From a bacterium (GTDB lineage Bacteria; Cyanobacteriota; Vampirovibrionia; Gastranaerophilales; Gastranaerophilaceae): a DNA stretch of 51,228 nt. A program made the translations under genes and the position numbers. The DNA is taken from contig JAGAVG010000013.1 of NCBI GenBank assembly GCA_017942035.1, forward strand, positions 1 through 51,228. The letters are read 5' to 3'. Under the pieces are notes generated by a model that had not been told where the DNA came from, did not search any database, and saw only the letters and a list, made by a program, of their open reading frames with translations. Below, piece by piece: positions 31,544-40,370 of this stretch (positions are counted from its first letter, which is position 1; the number at the start of each line of letters is the position of its first letter).

Positions 31544-32548
31544 ATGTATATTAATAAAGAACAAATCGTTTCTTATATAAAGAAACTTGCAGAGCCTAAA
31601 ATTTTGGTTATCGGTGATTTAGCAATAGATGAAATGATATACGGTGATGCTGAAAGAATATCCAGAGAAGCTCCTGTATTGATTTTACAGCACACGAACA
31701 CTAAAATCATCTTGGGCGGAGCGTCAAACGCGGCTCATAACGCGGCGACATTGAACAATTGTCAGGTGAGTGTTTGCGGAGTTTGCGGAGATGATTACCA
31801 GTCCGGACAAATGTTTGATGCATTTAAAGCGGCCGGAATTAATACAAAATACTTGATTAAAGATAAAACCCGAAAAACTATTACTAAGACAAGGATTTCC
31901 GGTTCTATAACAACATCTATAACACAGCAGATTGTCAGAGTTGACCGCCAGACAAACGAAAAGATTTCAGAAGAAACAGAAACCAAACTTCTTGCGGCAA
32001 TAGAGCAAGCTATAAAAGAACACGACGCGGTAATCCTTTCAGATTACCATATCGGAACATTAACTGATAATGTTATAACTAAAACCGTTGAATTATGTAA
32101 TAAAGAAGGAAAAGTTGTTGTCGTCGATGCTCAAAAACATCTTCAAAAATACAAAAACGTCACATCAATGACTCCGAACCTTCCGGATACCCAAAAATCA
32201 GTCGGGTTTGAACTGGAAACCGAAAAGGACTTACAGCGTGCCGGCGATAAATTATTGGCTGAAACAGATGCAAAATCTGTACTTATAACCTGCGGGGCTG
32301 ATGGAATGTTTGTCGTAAGACCGCACGGCAATTACACAAAAATACCGGTATTCAATAAATCGGAAGTGTTTGATGTAACAGGCGCCGGCGATACAGTTAC
32401 GGCGGTTTATACTCTTGCGCTTGCGGCCGGCGCCGATCCTGCTTATGCAGCTATTATCGGGAATATAGCAGCAAGTATTGTCGTCAGACAGTACGGATGC
32501 GCAACTACAACTATTAATCAATTATTAGATGCTGTTGAAACTCTATAG
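31544..32548 (+). CDS. hldE (kinase domain): D-glycero-beta-D-manno-heptose-7-phosphate kinase
   Basis: 334 residues of PfkB/ribokinase fold. ILVIGDLAIDEMIYGDAERI and SREAPVLIL, then GGASNAAHNAATL near the N-terminus and DVTGAGDTVTAVYTLALAAG with the catalytic Asp near the C-terminus, match RfaE/HldE domain 1. It phosphorylates heptose 7-phosphate for the lipopolysaccharide inner core. The nucleotidyltransferase half is absent, so a separate enzyme is expected elsewhere. The start is the ATG at 31544 (AAGGA ten bases upstream), not the earlier TTG. Confidence 0.88.
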   Translation: MYINKEQIVSYIKKLAEPKILVIGDLAIDEMIYGDAERISREAPVLILQHTNTKIILGGASNAAHNAATLNNCQVSVCGVCGDDYQSGQMFDAFKAAGINTKYLIKDKTRKTITKTRISGSITTSITQQIVRVDRQTNEKISEETETKLLAAIEQAIKEHDAVILSDYHIGTLTDNVITKTVELCNKEGKVVVVDAQKHLQKYKNVTSMTPNLPDTQKSVGFELETEKDLQRAGDKLLAETDAKSVLITCGADGMFVVRPHGNYTKIPVFNKSEVFDVTGAGDTVTAVYTLALAAGADPAYAAIIGNIAASIVVRQYGCATTTINQLLDAVETL

Positions 32549-32568
32549 CATCTTTATAGGAGAGAAAA

Positions 32569-33135
32569 ATGAATATTAATTTTGAAAACATTAAAGAAAC
32601 CTTAAGTAAAGTGAAACCGGTTGAGGTAATCGTTCTTGCCGGAGTGATTCTTGCTCTGGGAGTTGGGTATGCAACCTTTAAGCATTTTAGACAGACTGCG
32701 TCAAAACAAATTGAGGCAACTTCAAAAATCTCGTTTGACGTATTTATTAGAGGGATAACTCTTACTTCAGCTGAAAATCCTATCAAACAGGGCGATACAA
32801 CATTTATTAGTATTAGAAATGTTCCGTATACCGACCTTACGGTGCAGGGTGTCAATGCCAGCCGTAAAAAAGTTGTTTTGCCTACGATTAATACTAAAAA
32901 AGTAATGGTTGTGGATGACGTTTCTCAGGCTAATATGTACGACGTAACGGTTTCCTTATCTGATGAAGCTAAAATTACAAAAGATGGTGCGGTTCTCGGT
33001 GGAAACAAGATTAAAATCGGTTTGCCGATTACTTTAGAAGGTAAAAATTACAAATTCAACGGAACTGTTTCCGATTTAAAAGTTATACATAATGTCGAAG
33101 ATGAAGCTTTAAACGATAATAACGATGTTCAATAA
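32569..33135 (+). CDS. DUF4330-family membrane-anchored protein
   Basis: 188 residues: one N-terminal membrane helix (VEVIVLAGVILALGVGYATF) then a beta-rich extracytoplasmic domain with FISIRNVPYTDLTVQGV and GLPITLEGKNYKFNGTVSDL. It fits DUF4330, a family I associate with Cyanobacteria. Function unknown. AGGAGAG precedes the ATG. It overlaps the O-antigen ligase gene by 11 bases, implying a linked role in surface polysaccharide assembly. Confidence 0.7.
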   Translation: MNINFENIKETLSKVKPVEVIVLAGVILALGVGYATFKHFRQTASKQIEATSKISFDVFIRGITLTSAENPIKQGDTTFISIRNVPYTDLTVQGVNASRKKVVLPTINTKKVMVVDDVSQANMYDVTVSLSDEAKITKDGAVLGGNKIKIGLPITLEGKNYKFNGTVSDLKVIHNVEDEALNDNNDVQ

Positions 33136-34435
33136 TATTTTAAAATTCACACAAGATAAAACTAAATATTTATACGAAAACAGTTTGTTTCTATCCCATA
33201 TAGACAAACTGATTTTCTTAACAATAATCGCGGTATATCTGTCATCAACCTTTGCGGGCTCTGATTTTATCGGGTTTATCGCATTGATAACAATATTTTT
33301 AACCGGAATAAAACTTTTGACAAAATCCGGCGAGAAAGTGACTTGCAAGGGATTTGAATTGTTTATACTGGCATATTTTATGCTTGTTATCGTAAGTTTG
33401 TTCGGATCAACTTTGTTTTATTTAAGCCTGAAAGGTTTCTTTAAAACGCTTACTTATGTTGGTTTTTACGCCTCGCTCGTTATTTATTTAAAAGACCATA
33501 AAAAACAAATTCCGCTTATGTTGGGACTAGTCGGAGTGTGCTTAAGCTTTGAAAGTTTTGTGGGTTTCTTGCAAAACTTTGCGCATGTTGATGAGATTTC
33601 AACATGGCAGGATGTTTCGTCATTAAACCCAGAAGAAGTTATGACGAGAGTTTACGGAACTTTAAAGCCGTATAATCCGAATTTGCTCGGCGGTTATTTT
33701 GTAGTCGGAATTCCTGCACTTTTTGGAATGTGTGCTTTAAACCTTTACGAAAAACGACTTAAATGCGCACTTGTCTGGCTGGTATTAAGTGCCGCAGCCT
33801 GCGGAACTTTGTTTGCAACGGGGTGCCGCGGATCATATCTTGCACTTGTCGGAATGCTTTTGGTAACATTTTTGATTTCTGCAAAATTCTTGTGGAAAAC
33901 TTATAAAAAAATATACCTTTCAATTATTGCCGGATGCTCAGCGCTGGTGCTGTTTACCTTAACCTTTATAAGCTCATTGAGAGCGAGAGTGTTTTCAATA
34001 TTTGCAATGAGAAATGATTCTTCAAACTCGTTTAGATTCAATGTTTATCATTCTTCATTGGATATGTTCAAAGATAACTGGCTCTTGGGAATAGGTATAG
34101 GAAACCAGAATTTCCGTGAAATTTACGGGCTTTATATGCGAACCGGATTTGATGCTTTAAGTGCTTATAACATTTTTCTTGAAACGGCCGTGGAAAGCGG
34201 AATTTTCGCATTAATTGCATTTGTGGGATTTTTAATCTGTCTTTTTGTACAAGGGGTTAAGTGTATTCTAAAATCAACGGATGTTAAAAATATTATTTTT
34301 GTCTCTACGGCAATAGTTTCAGTTGTCGGAGTTTGTATTCACGGAATGGTTGATACAGTATTTTTCAGACCGCAAATCCAGTTTGTGTTCTGGCTTATGA
34401 TTGCAATAAGCTCTGTTATAGTAAACGAGAAATAG
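33125..34435 (+). CDS. O-antigen ligase/polymerase-family membrane protein
   Basis: 436 residues with about eleven membrane helices and the Wzy_C/WaaL core: ATGCRGSYLALVGMLLVTFL, then a large loop (SLDMFKDNWLLGIGIGNQNF, TAVESG) carrying the conserved Arg and His-type residues. It joins undecaprenyl-linked glycan to lipid A core or polymerises it. It follows the heptose kinase and DUF4330 genes in one unit. Confidence 0.88.
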   Translation: MFNNILKFTQDKTKYLYENSLFLSHIDKLIFLTIIAVYLSSTFAGSDFIGFIALITIFLTGIKLLTKSGEKVTCKGFELFILAYFMLVIVSLFGSTLFYLSLKGFFKTLTYVGFYASLVIYLKDHKKQIPLMLGLVGVCLSFESFVGFLQNFAHVDEISTWQDVSSLNPEEVMTRVYGTLKPYNPNLLGGYFVVGIPALFGMCALNLYEKRLKCALVWLVLSAAACGTLFATGCRGSYLALVGMLLVTFLISAKFLWKTYKKIYLSIIAGCSALVLFTLTFISSLRARVFSIFAMRNDSSNSFRFNVYHSSLDMFKDNWLLGIGIGNQNFREIYGLYMRTGFDALSAYNIFLETAVESGIFALIAFVGFLICLFVQGVKCILKSTDVKNIIFVSTAIVSVVGVCIHGMVDTVFFRPQIQFVFWLMIAISSVIVNEK

Positions 34436-34466
34436 AAGTTTAGAAGTCAGGCTAATTACGTAAATA

Positions 34467-34638
34467 TACCCTCGCCCCTTGTGGGAGAGGGTGAATTTGT
34501 TAGTGAGCAGTATGCGAACTTACAAATACGGGAGAGGGGTCAGCGTTTTATAATAACAAATAATTGAGTAGGGTAGACTTTAGCCTACCATTTATAACTG
34601 GATTGCCAAGCTCACTATGTTCGCTCACAATGACGAAG
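34467..34638. repeat. Composite palindromic intergenic repeat E
   Basis: ACCCTCGCCCCTTGTGGGAGAGGGT leads into TGAATTTGTTAGTGAGCAG and ACAAATACGGGAGAGGGGTC. The palindrome GGTAGACTTTAGCCTACC (34571-34589) and a GGATTGCCAAGCTC...GCTCACAATGACG end follow. The same modules as in A occur, in a different order and orientation, without the nested element. Confidence 0.8.
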
Positions 34639-34644
34639 AAAAAA

Positions 34645-34676
34645 AAGTCGCCTTGAACAATTGTTCAAGGCGACTT
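34645..34676 (-). terminator. Perfect 32-bp palindromic terminator of hppA
   Basis: AAGTCGCCTTGAACAA and its exact complement form an uninterrupted palindrome, with a T run on the - strand. It lies 25 bases past the pyrophosphatase stop. Confidence 0.88.
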
Positions 34677-34701
34677 AAATGTATGTTTGCTTAACAAACA
34701 A

Positions 34702-37122
34702 TTATTTTCCTGACGGAATTCTCATTGCATAGAACGAACGGATTACGAAAATCAATGCAATCACAAGGAATGCCCAGCCTACAATCGGTGCAATCTCTCT
34801 GAATGATTCATTTATCGCAATTTCCATTGCAAGAAGTCCGAAAAGTGTTGTGAATTTAATAATCGGGTTCATCGCAACAGAAGATGTGTCTTTGAATGGA
34901 TCACCGACTGTATCACCGACAACCGTGGCTTCATGAAGCGGAGTTCCTTTTTCAGCCAAATCCACTTCAACGATTTTCTTCGCGTTGTCCCAGCATCCAC
35001 CGGCATTTGCCATAAATACAGCTTGGAAAAGTCCGAATGTCGCAATTGCAATCAAATAGCTTACAAAGAACGATACAGGTTCGTTTCCATTAGCAGGAGA
35101 TGACAAAAATGCCAGTGCAAGCGCAAATGTAAACAATGCGATAAAGATATTTACCATACCTTTTTGCGCATATTGAGTACAAATTTTTACAACTTCTTTT
35201 GAATTTGCAAGGTTTGCACTTTTTGAATTTGCATCATCAAGCTTGATATTCTCTTTGATGTATTCAGTTGCTGAATAAGCACCGGTTGTAACAGCCTGCA
35301 TTGACGCACCTGAGAACCAGTAGATTACAGCACCGCCGGTTAAAAGTCCTAATAAAGTATAAGGATTTAAAAGGTTCAACACAGCTTCCGGCTGGATACC
35401 AAGAGTGTTTTGGATTACCAAAATCAAAGAGAAAATCATTGTCGTTGCACCAACAACAGCCGTTCCGATAAGTACCGGTTTAGATGTTGCCTTGAAGGTG
35501 TTTCCGGCGCCGTCGTTTTCTTCTAAGTAACGTTTTGCATCTTCAAAATTTGCATCAAATCCGAAGTCTTTTTTGATTTCACCTTTGACATCCGGAATTT
35601 CTTCAATCAAAGAAAGTTCGTAAACGGATTGCGCATTATCTGTAACCGGACCGTAAGAATCAACTGCAATGGTTACAGGGCCCATTCCCAAGAATCCGAA
35701 TGCTACAAGTCCGAACGCAAATACTGACGGATAAATCATTATATCCACAGGGATTTGGACACTTGCCATATAAGCAAGTCCCATAAGTGCAACGATTACC
35801 ATGCCAATCCAGAAACCAGAGAAGTTTCCGGCAACAATACCTGATAGGATTGTCAAAGACGCTCCGCCTTCTCTTGATGCTGTCACAACTTCTGAAGTAT
35901 GTTTAGCCTTAGGTGATGTGAATATTTTTGTGAATTCCGGAATCAAGGCAGCGCCTAAAGTTCCGCAAGAAATAATTAGTGATAATATTAACCACAAGTT
36001 TCCGCCCAAACCTGCAAGCAGCCAGTGGCTTACGCCGAATGTCATTCCGATTGAAAGAATTGAAGTCAGCCATACAAGGTTTGTTAAAGGCTGTTCAAAA
36101 TCGAATTTTTTAGCAGATTTTGCGTAAATTTTGCTGAATATTCCGTTAATCCAGTATGAAACAACAGAAGTTACAATCATCAAGTATCTCATAATGAAAA
36201 TCCAAGCAAGCAGATTAACCTGCATTGACGGATCTTTAACTGCAAGAAGAATAAATGAAACAAGCGCAACCCCTGTTACACCGTATGTTTCAAAACCGTC
36301 AGCAGTCGGCCCGATTGAATCTCCGGCATTATCACCTGTACAGTCAGCGATAACCCCAGGGTTTCTTGGGTCATCTTCTTTGATACCAAATTGAATTTTC
36401 ATCAAGTCAGAACCGATGTCTGCAATTTTGGTGAAAATTCCGCCTGCAACACGAAGTGCTGAAGCGCCCAAACTTTCACCGATAGCAAACCCGATAAAGC
36501 AAGCGCCGGCAAGTTCTCCCGGTATGAATAAAAGAATTGTAAGCATCAAAATCAATTCAACTGATACGAGCAAAACTCCGATGCTCATTCCTGCTTTAAG
36601 CGGAATGTTCATAATGTTTAAAGGGTTGCCCTTAAGCGCCTCAAATGCAGTTCTGGAATTGGCAAGAGTGTTCATTCTGATACCAAACCATGCAACGCCG
36701 TATGAGCCTAAAATACCGATTACAGACCATGCAAGAATAATCAAAACGTTTGATATCGGCATTTTTTGCAAATATCCAAAATAAAACGCAATACATAACC
36801 CGATTAGAACCTCCAACACCAGAAGGAATTTTCCCTGCTGGATTAAGTAAGTTTTACAGGTTTCAAAAATTGTGTTTCCAACCTCGGCCATTTGTTTGTG
36901 AACATCAAGCTTTTTAATTCTCAAAAACTCAATGTAACCAAATATTAACCCTGCAAATGAAATAATCATGCCGATGACAAGCCATTTAAAATTCAAAGGG
37001 TCAATAGATTGGATGTGAGGAACAACTAAATCTGCCTCACTTGCAAATGACGGAGCAGCTCCAAATAACAATGCGCAAAACATCACTAGCAATGCTTTTG
37101 GAGAAAGAATTTTTTTAATCAT
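34702..37122 (-). CDS. hppA: Membrane-bound ion-pumping pyrophosphatase, divergent subfamily
   Basis: 806 residues, longer than the usual 670-720, with an N-terminal signal-like segment ending SFASEA. About 16 membrane helices. The pyrophosphate site reads IADIGSDLMKIQFGIKEDDP, then RNPGVIADCTGDNAGDS (about 234-269), and later VVGDTVGDPFKDTSS. The canonical ADVGADLVGKVE is changed to ADIGSDLMKIQF. GNTFKAT has Lys where potassium-dependent enzymes have Ala, so potassium independence is predicted. It couples PPi hydrolysis to H+ (or Na+) export. It resembles the divergent sodium-regulated H+-PPases described from Chlorobium and others. Monocistronic with a perfect terminator. Confidence 0.92.
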   Translation of the reverse strand: MIKKILSPKALLVMFCALLFGAAPSFASEADLVVPHIQSIDPLNFKWLVIGMIISFAGLIFGYIEFLRIKKLDVHKQMAEVGNTIFETCKTYLIQQGKFLLVLEVLIGLCIAFYFGYLQKMPISNVLIILAWSVIGILGSYGVAWFGIRMNTLANSRTAFEALKGNPLNIMNIPLKAGMSIGVLLVSVELILMLTILLFIPGELAGACFIGFAIGESLGASALRVAGGIFTKIADIGSDLMKIQFGIKEDDPRNPGVIADCTGDNAGDSIGPTADGFETYGVTGVALVSFILLAVKDPSMQVNLLAWIFIMRYLMIVTSVVSYWINGIFSKIYAKSAKKFDFEQPLTNLVWLTSILSIGMTFGVSHWLLAGLGGNLWLILSLIISCGTLGAALIPEFTKIFTSPKAKHTSEVVTASREGGASLTILSGIVAGNFSGFWIGMVIVALMGLAYMASVQIPVDIMIYPSVFAFGLVAFGFLGMGPVTIAVDSYGPVTDNAQSVYELSLIEEIPDVKGEIKKDFGFDANFEDAKRYLEENDGAGNTFKATSKPVLIGTAVVGATTMIFSLILVIQNTLGIQPEAVLNLLNPYTLLGLLTGGAVIYWFSGASMQAVTTGAYSATEYIKENIKLDDANSKSANLANSKEVVKICTQYAQKGMVNIFIALFTFALALAFLSSPANGNEPVSFFVSYLIAIATFGLFQAVFMANAGGCWDNAKKIVEVDLAEKGTPLHEATVVGDTVGDPFKDTSSVAMNPIIKFTTLFGLLAMEIAINESFREIAPIVGWAFLVIALIFVIRSFYAMRIPSGK

Positions 37123-37246
37123 AATACTCTCCCTTCATTATAATTTCGTTTATAATTATAACCTAATTTTGTATTACATACAATAACTTTACAATAAGTA
37201 ACGGAGGCGATTTATGTGGTAAAATTATTCGTAAGGAGGGAAAATG

Positions 37247-37897
37247 ATGGAAAAACTTAACAAATATATAGAACATACCTGCCTTAAACAGGATGCTTCA
37301 AAGAGTGATTTGATAAACCTTTTTGAGGAAGCAAAAAAACATGACTTTTTAGGAGTTTGTATAAACCCTTGCTACGTAAAATTCGCCAAAGAAAACCTTG
37401 AAGGTTCTGATGTAAAAATTGTAACGGTAATAGGTTTTCCGCTTGGTGCAAATACAACCGATGTAAAAGTTTACGAAACTAAAAAAGCAATCGAAGATGG
37501 TGCAGACGAAATAGATATGGTAATAAATGTTACTGCTCTGAAAGATAAAGATTACGATTTTATCGAAAACGAAATAAGAGAAATAAAATCAGCCTGCAGC
37601 GGCCATAACCTGAAAGTAATTCTTGAAACTGATTTGCTGACAAAAGAAGAAATTAAAACAGCCTGCGAATTATGCGTAAAATCCGGCGCTGACTTTGTAA
37701 AAACTTCGACAGGATTTGTAAAAAACGGTGTCGGCGCAAAAGTTGAAGATGTTGAATTAATGTATAAAACTGTCTCCCCTCACGGCCTGAAAGTCAAAGC
37801 CTCCGGCGGAATTCGCGATAAAGAAACCGCAATTGCGATGATTAATGCCGGTGCAAGCCGCCTCGGAACAAGCTCCGGTGTAAAAATTGTCAGCTAA
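37247..37897 (+). CDS. deoC: Deoxyribose-phosphate aldolase
   Basis: 216 residues from the second ATG of an ATGATG pair; AAGGAGG at 37233-37239 is seven bases before it, against four for the first. TIM-barrel class I aldolase: [45 protein letters not shown], the Schiff-base Lys in [11 protein letters not shown], and KASGGIRD. It splits deoxyribose 5-phosphate to glyceraldehyde 3-phosphate and acetaldehyde, downstream of DeoB. Monocistronic. Confidence 0.96.
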   Translation: MEKLNKYIEHTCLKQDASKSDLINLFEEAKKHDFLGVCINPCYVKFAKENLEGSDVKIVTVIGFPLGANTTDVKVYETKKAIEDGADEIDMVINVTALKDKDYDFIENEIREIKSACSGHNLKVILETDLLTKEEIKTACELCVKSGADFVKTSTGFVKNGVGAKVEDVELMYKTVSPHGLKVKASGGIRDKETAIAMINAGASRLGTSSGVKIVS

Positions 37898-38011
37898 ATT
37901 GCCCGTTTTTAGCGCTTGTCTTAACAATATTAAATAAACTCTCGACAAGCTGTTATGTTTGTTGTAAATTAGAGCTATGCGTAAATAAATTATATGAAAA
38001 GGAGAAATATT

Positions 38012-38512
38012 ATGCAGGTTATATTAAGAAAAGAAGTTCAAAATCTGGGTGATCCGGGTGACATCGTTAACGTTAAAGACGGTTATGCAAGAAACTTTTT
38101 GCTTCCTCAAGGTGCTGCTGAAATCGCAACTGAAGGCGCTTTGAAAAACAGAGAAAACAATCTTGCTAGAATTCAAGCTAAACAAGAAAAATTACATCAA
38201 GAAGCTCTTGCTAAAGCTGAACAGATTGAAAAATTCGGCAAGCTTGAACTTTCTGCTAAAGCCGGCGAATCAGGAAAATTGTTCGGTACTATCACAACTA
38301 AAAAACTTGCCGAAGAATTACAGGCTCAAGCCGGTATTGAAGTTGACAGAAAAGTTGTTTCTCTTAACGCTCCAATCAACAAAATCGGTGAATACACTAT
38401 GTTGATTAAGTTGACTTCAAAAGTTAAATGCGAACTTCAGGTTGTTGTTACAGCCTCTGAAATTTTGAAAGAATCTGTTGAAGAAACTGAAGAAACTTCA
38501 GAAGAAGCATAA
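38012..38512 (+). CDS. rplI: 50S ribosomal protein bL9
   Basis: 166 residues starting MQVILRKEVQNLGDPGDI. I use the ATG at 38012 because AAGGAG lies inside the longer frame from 37994. The N-terminal domain KDGYARNFLLPQG binds 23S rRNA; a connecting helix and a C-terminal domain follow. The Glu-rich C-terminal tail (VEETEETSEEA) extends beyond the usual length. It may be co-transcribed with the MetE-like gene 24 bp downstream. Confidence 0.97.
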   Translation: MQVILRKEVQNLGDPGDIVNVKDGYARNFLLPQGAAEIATEGALKNRENNLARIQAKQEKLHQEALAKAEQIEKFGKLELSAKAGESGKLFGTITTKKLAEELQAQAGIEVDRKVVSLNAPINKIGEYTMLIKLTSKVKCELQVVVTASEILKESVEETEETSEEA

Positions 38513-38536
38513 GTTTAGAACAAAAAAAGAGGTATA

Positions 38537-39613
38537 ATGGGGCTGACAAAAACATCAAACTTAACACTTGAAGGTGTTGCGATAGGGTCCCTGCCGTGTA
38601 CAGATGCCGATGAAGCTATGTATATTGTGGAAAAATATTTCCATAACGTTCCGTTTTGGCCTCAGTTAACAAAAATCAGTAAAAAAGAAGACATGCTTGT
38701 CCAGTTTTTGGAGAACATGCCTTCTTTTTTTATTGAAAAAAACTGCTTAGATTCCGATTACAAAGATTTTACAAGCGATTTGAAGGCTTTTTTAAACGAT
38801 TATAATAAAATAATCCTTGACCAAAATGCAACGGAGTTTGATAAATACGGCCTTTCTCGAGATTACGCATCCGCATTTGAACGCTTTATTCATCTTGTAA
38901 AAAACAAACGTCCGAGATATGCAAAAGGGCAAATTGCAGGGCCTTTCACTCTTTTAACAACTTTCCATGATAAAAACGGCACAACTGCAATTCATAACCC
39001 TTTGTATCGTGAAATTATGCTTAAAACTCTTATTTTAAAGACTTTATGGCAGATAAAAGAGATTAAAAAAGCCTCACCGGAGACAATTCCGATAATCTTC
39101 ATTGATGAACCGTCTTTATCCAAAATTCAAGTTTTTGATAAAACAATGCAAAACTATGCAGCCTCAATGATTAGAGAAATATCAGCAATAATTCGGGCAA
39201 ACGGCGGGCTGAGCGGAGTTCACTGCTGTTCAAAGTGCGACTGGAGAATTCCGATATTCGCAGGTGTTGACATAATCAATCCGGATGCTTTTTTCTATCC
39301 GGAAACTTTGAACATATATTCAAATGAAATAATTAACTTTATAAATCATGGCGGAAAATTAGCACTGGGAATAGTCCCGACACGTGAAAAGAATGTAATT
39401 GAGAGTTTAACAATACAAGATTTGGAAGAAAAATTTGAAGAAGCTGTAAAAAATTTGACTAATAAAGGAATTGATGAGAAAATTATTATAGACAATTTAA
39501 TCATAACACCGGCCTGCGGTGCCGGAAATCTTGATGAAAGGCTGGCTCTAAAAGCAATGGAAATGACATTTGAATTGTCTGAAAAGTTAAAAAAGAAGTA
39601 TTCAGTGAGGTAA
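38537..39613 (+). CDS. Core-MetE/UROD-like methyltransferase
   Basis: 358 residues matching only the C-terminal catalytic barrel of cobalamin-independent methionine synthase. GQIAGPFTLL at 131-140, IDEPSL at 189, the zinc pair His229-x-Cys231 in GVHCCSKCDW, and Cys327 in TPACGAG. The N-terminal tetrahydrofolate-binding half of MetE is absent. Short core-MetE proteins in other bacteria take the methyl group from methylcobalamin or a corrinoid protein. Neighbours are a CooC-like ATPase and FolD, supporting a one-carbon/corrinoid role. The substrate is inferred only. Confidence 0.75.
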   Translation: MGLTKTSNLTLEGVAIGSLPCTDADEAMYIVEKYFHNVPFWPQLTKISKKEDMLVQFLENMPSFFIEKNCLDSDYKDFTSDLKAFLNDYNKIILDQNATEFDKYGLSRDYASAFERFIHLVKNKRPRYAKGQIAGPFTLLTTFHDKNGTTAIHNPLYREIMLKTLILKTLWQIKEIKKASPETIPIIFIDEPSLSKIQVFDKTMQNYAASMIREISAIIRANGGLSGVHCCSKCDWRIPIFAGVDIINPDAFFYPETLNIYSNEIINFINHGGKLALGIVPTREKNVIESLTIQDLEEKFEEAVKNLTNKGIDEKIIIDNLIITPACGAGNLDERLALKAMEMTFELSEKLKKKYSVR

Positions 39614-39617
39614 ATTC

Positions 39618-40370
39618 TTGACAGTAAAACTTGCAATAACAGGTAAAAGCGGGAGCGGAAAAACATCAGTAACTAAAGCATTTATGCAAATATTTAAGGA
39701 ACAATTTCCCGAAAAATCAATTTTACTTTTTGACAATGATTTAACCGGAGAATTGGGACATAGTTTCGGACTTGATATAAGAAACACAATCTATGGTATC
39801 AGAAGCGGAAAACACGAATATAAAACCGGAATTCCTGAAAACATGTCAAAACAAGAGTTTGTAGAATGGGCAATGGAAGATATTGTCGTATCTTTAGACG
39901 ATAATGTTGATATAATTGTGTCCTGGTTTGTGGGTTCAAAAGATTGCCGCTGTCCGATTACTAAACAGATAAATGATGCCGTGATAAAACTTATTGAACG
40001 CTATGATATTGTTATTTTTGACTGCGAATTTGATTTAAAATATTTAAATCAGCTTGTCGATATTGATATTGATACCGCATTAATAGTAGCAAATCCGAGC
40101 GAAGAATCGGCACATTTGGCCAAAAGAATTGAAGAATTCAGCGCAAAATACGCAGCTGGCACCCAGCTCGGCGTAGTTATAAATAAAGTTGAAAACAATG
40201 AAATATCAACGGTTTATGAACTGCTTAACAAATACAACCTCGATATATTAGGGGTTATACCTTTTGATGATAACATTGAGAAAATCTCAAGAGAATCGGT
40301 AAAAATTCAAGAGGCCATAAAACAGTTTTATTTTAGATTAAATCTTCCGCAAGAAAAGGATTACCAGTAA
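39618..40370 (+). CDS. CooC/AcsF-like P-loop maturation ATPase
   Basis: 250 residues starting at TTG 39618, four bases after the MetE-like stop, with GAGG upstream. P-loop TGKSGSGKTS at 8-17 is of the deviant MinD/CooC type. A CxC pair (Cys110, Cys112 in KDCRCPITK) is the metal-binding, dimerising signature of CooC-type nickel chaperones for CO dehydrogenase/acetyl-CoA synthase. ERYDIVIFDCEF is the Walker B strand. No CODH gene is in view. It could mature a nickel or corrinoid enzyme linked to the MetE-like protein. The next ATG follows its stop directly. Confidence 0.75.
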   Translation: MTVKLAITGKSGSGKTSVTKAFMQIFKEQFPEKSILLFDNDLTGELGHSFGLDIRNTIYGIRSGKHEYKTGIPENMSKQEFVEWAMEDIVVSLDDNVDIIVSWFVGSKDCRCPITKQINDAVIKLIERYDIVIFDCEFDLKYLNQLVDIDIDTALIVANPSEESAHLAKRIEEFSAKYAAGTQLGVVINKVENNEISTVYELLNKYNLDILGVIPFDDNIEKISRESVKIQEAIKQFYFRLNLPQEKDYQ

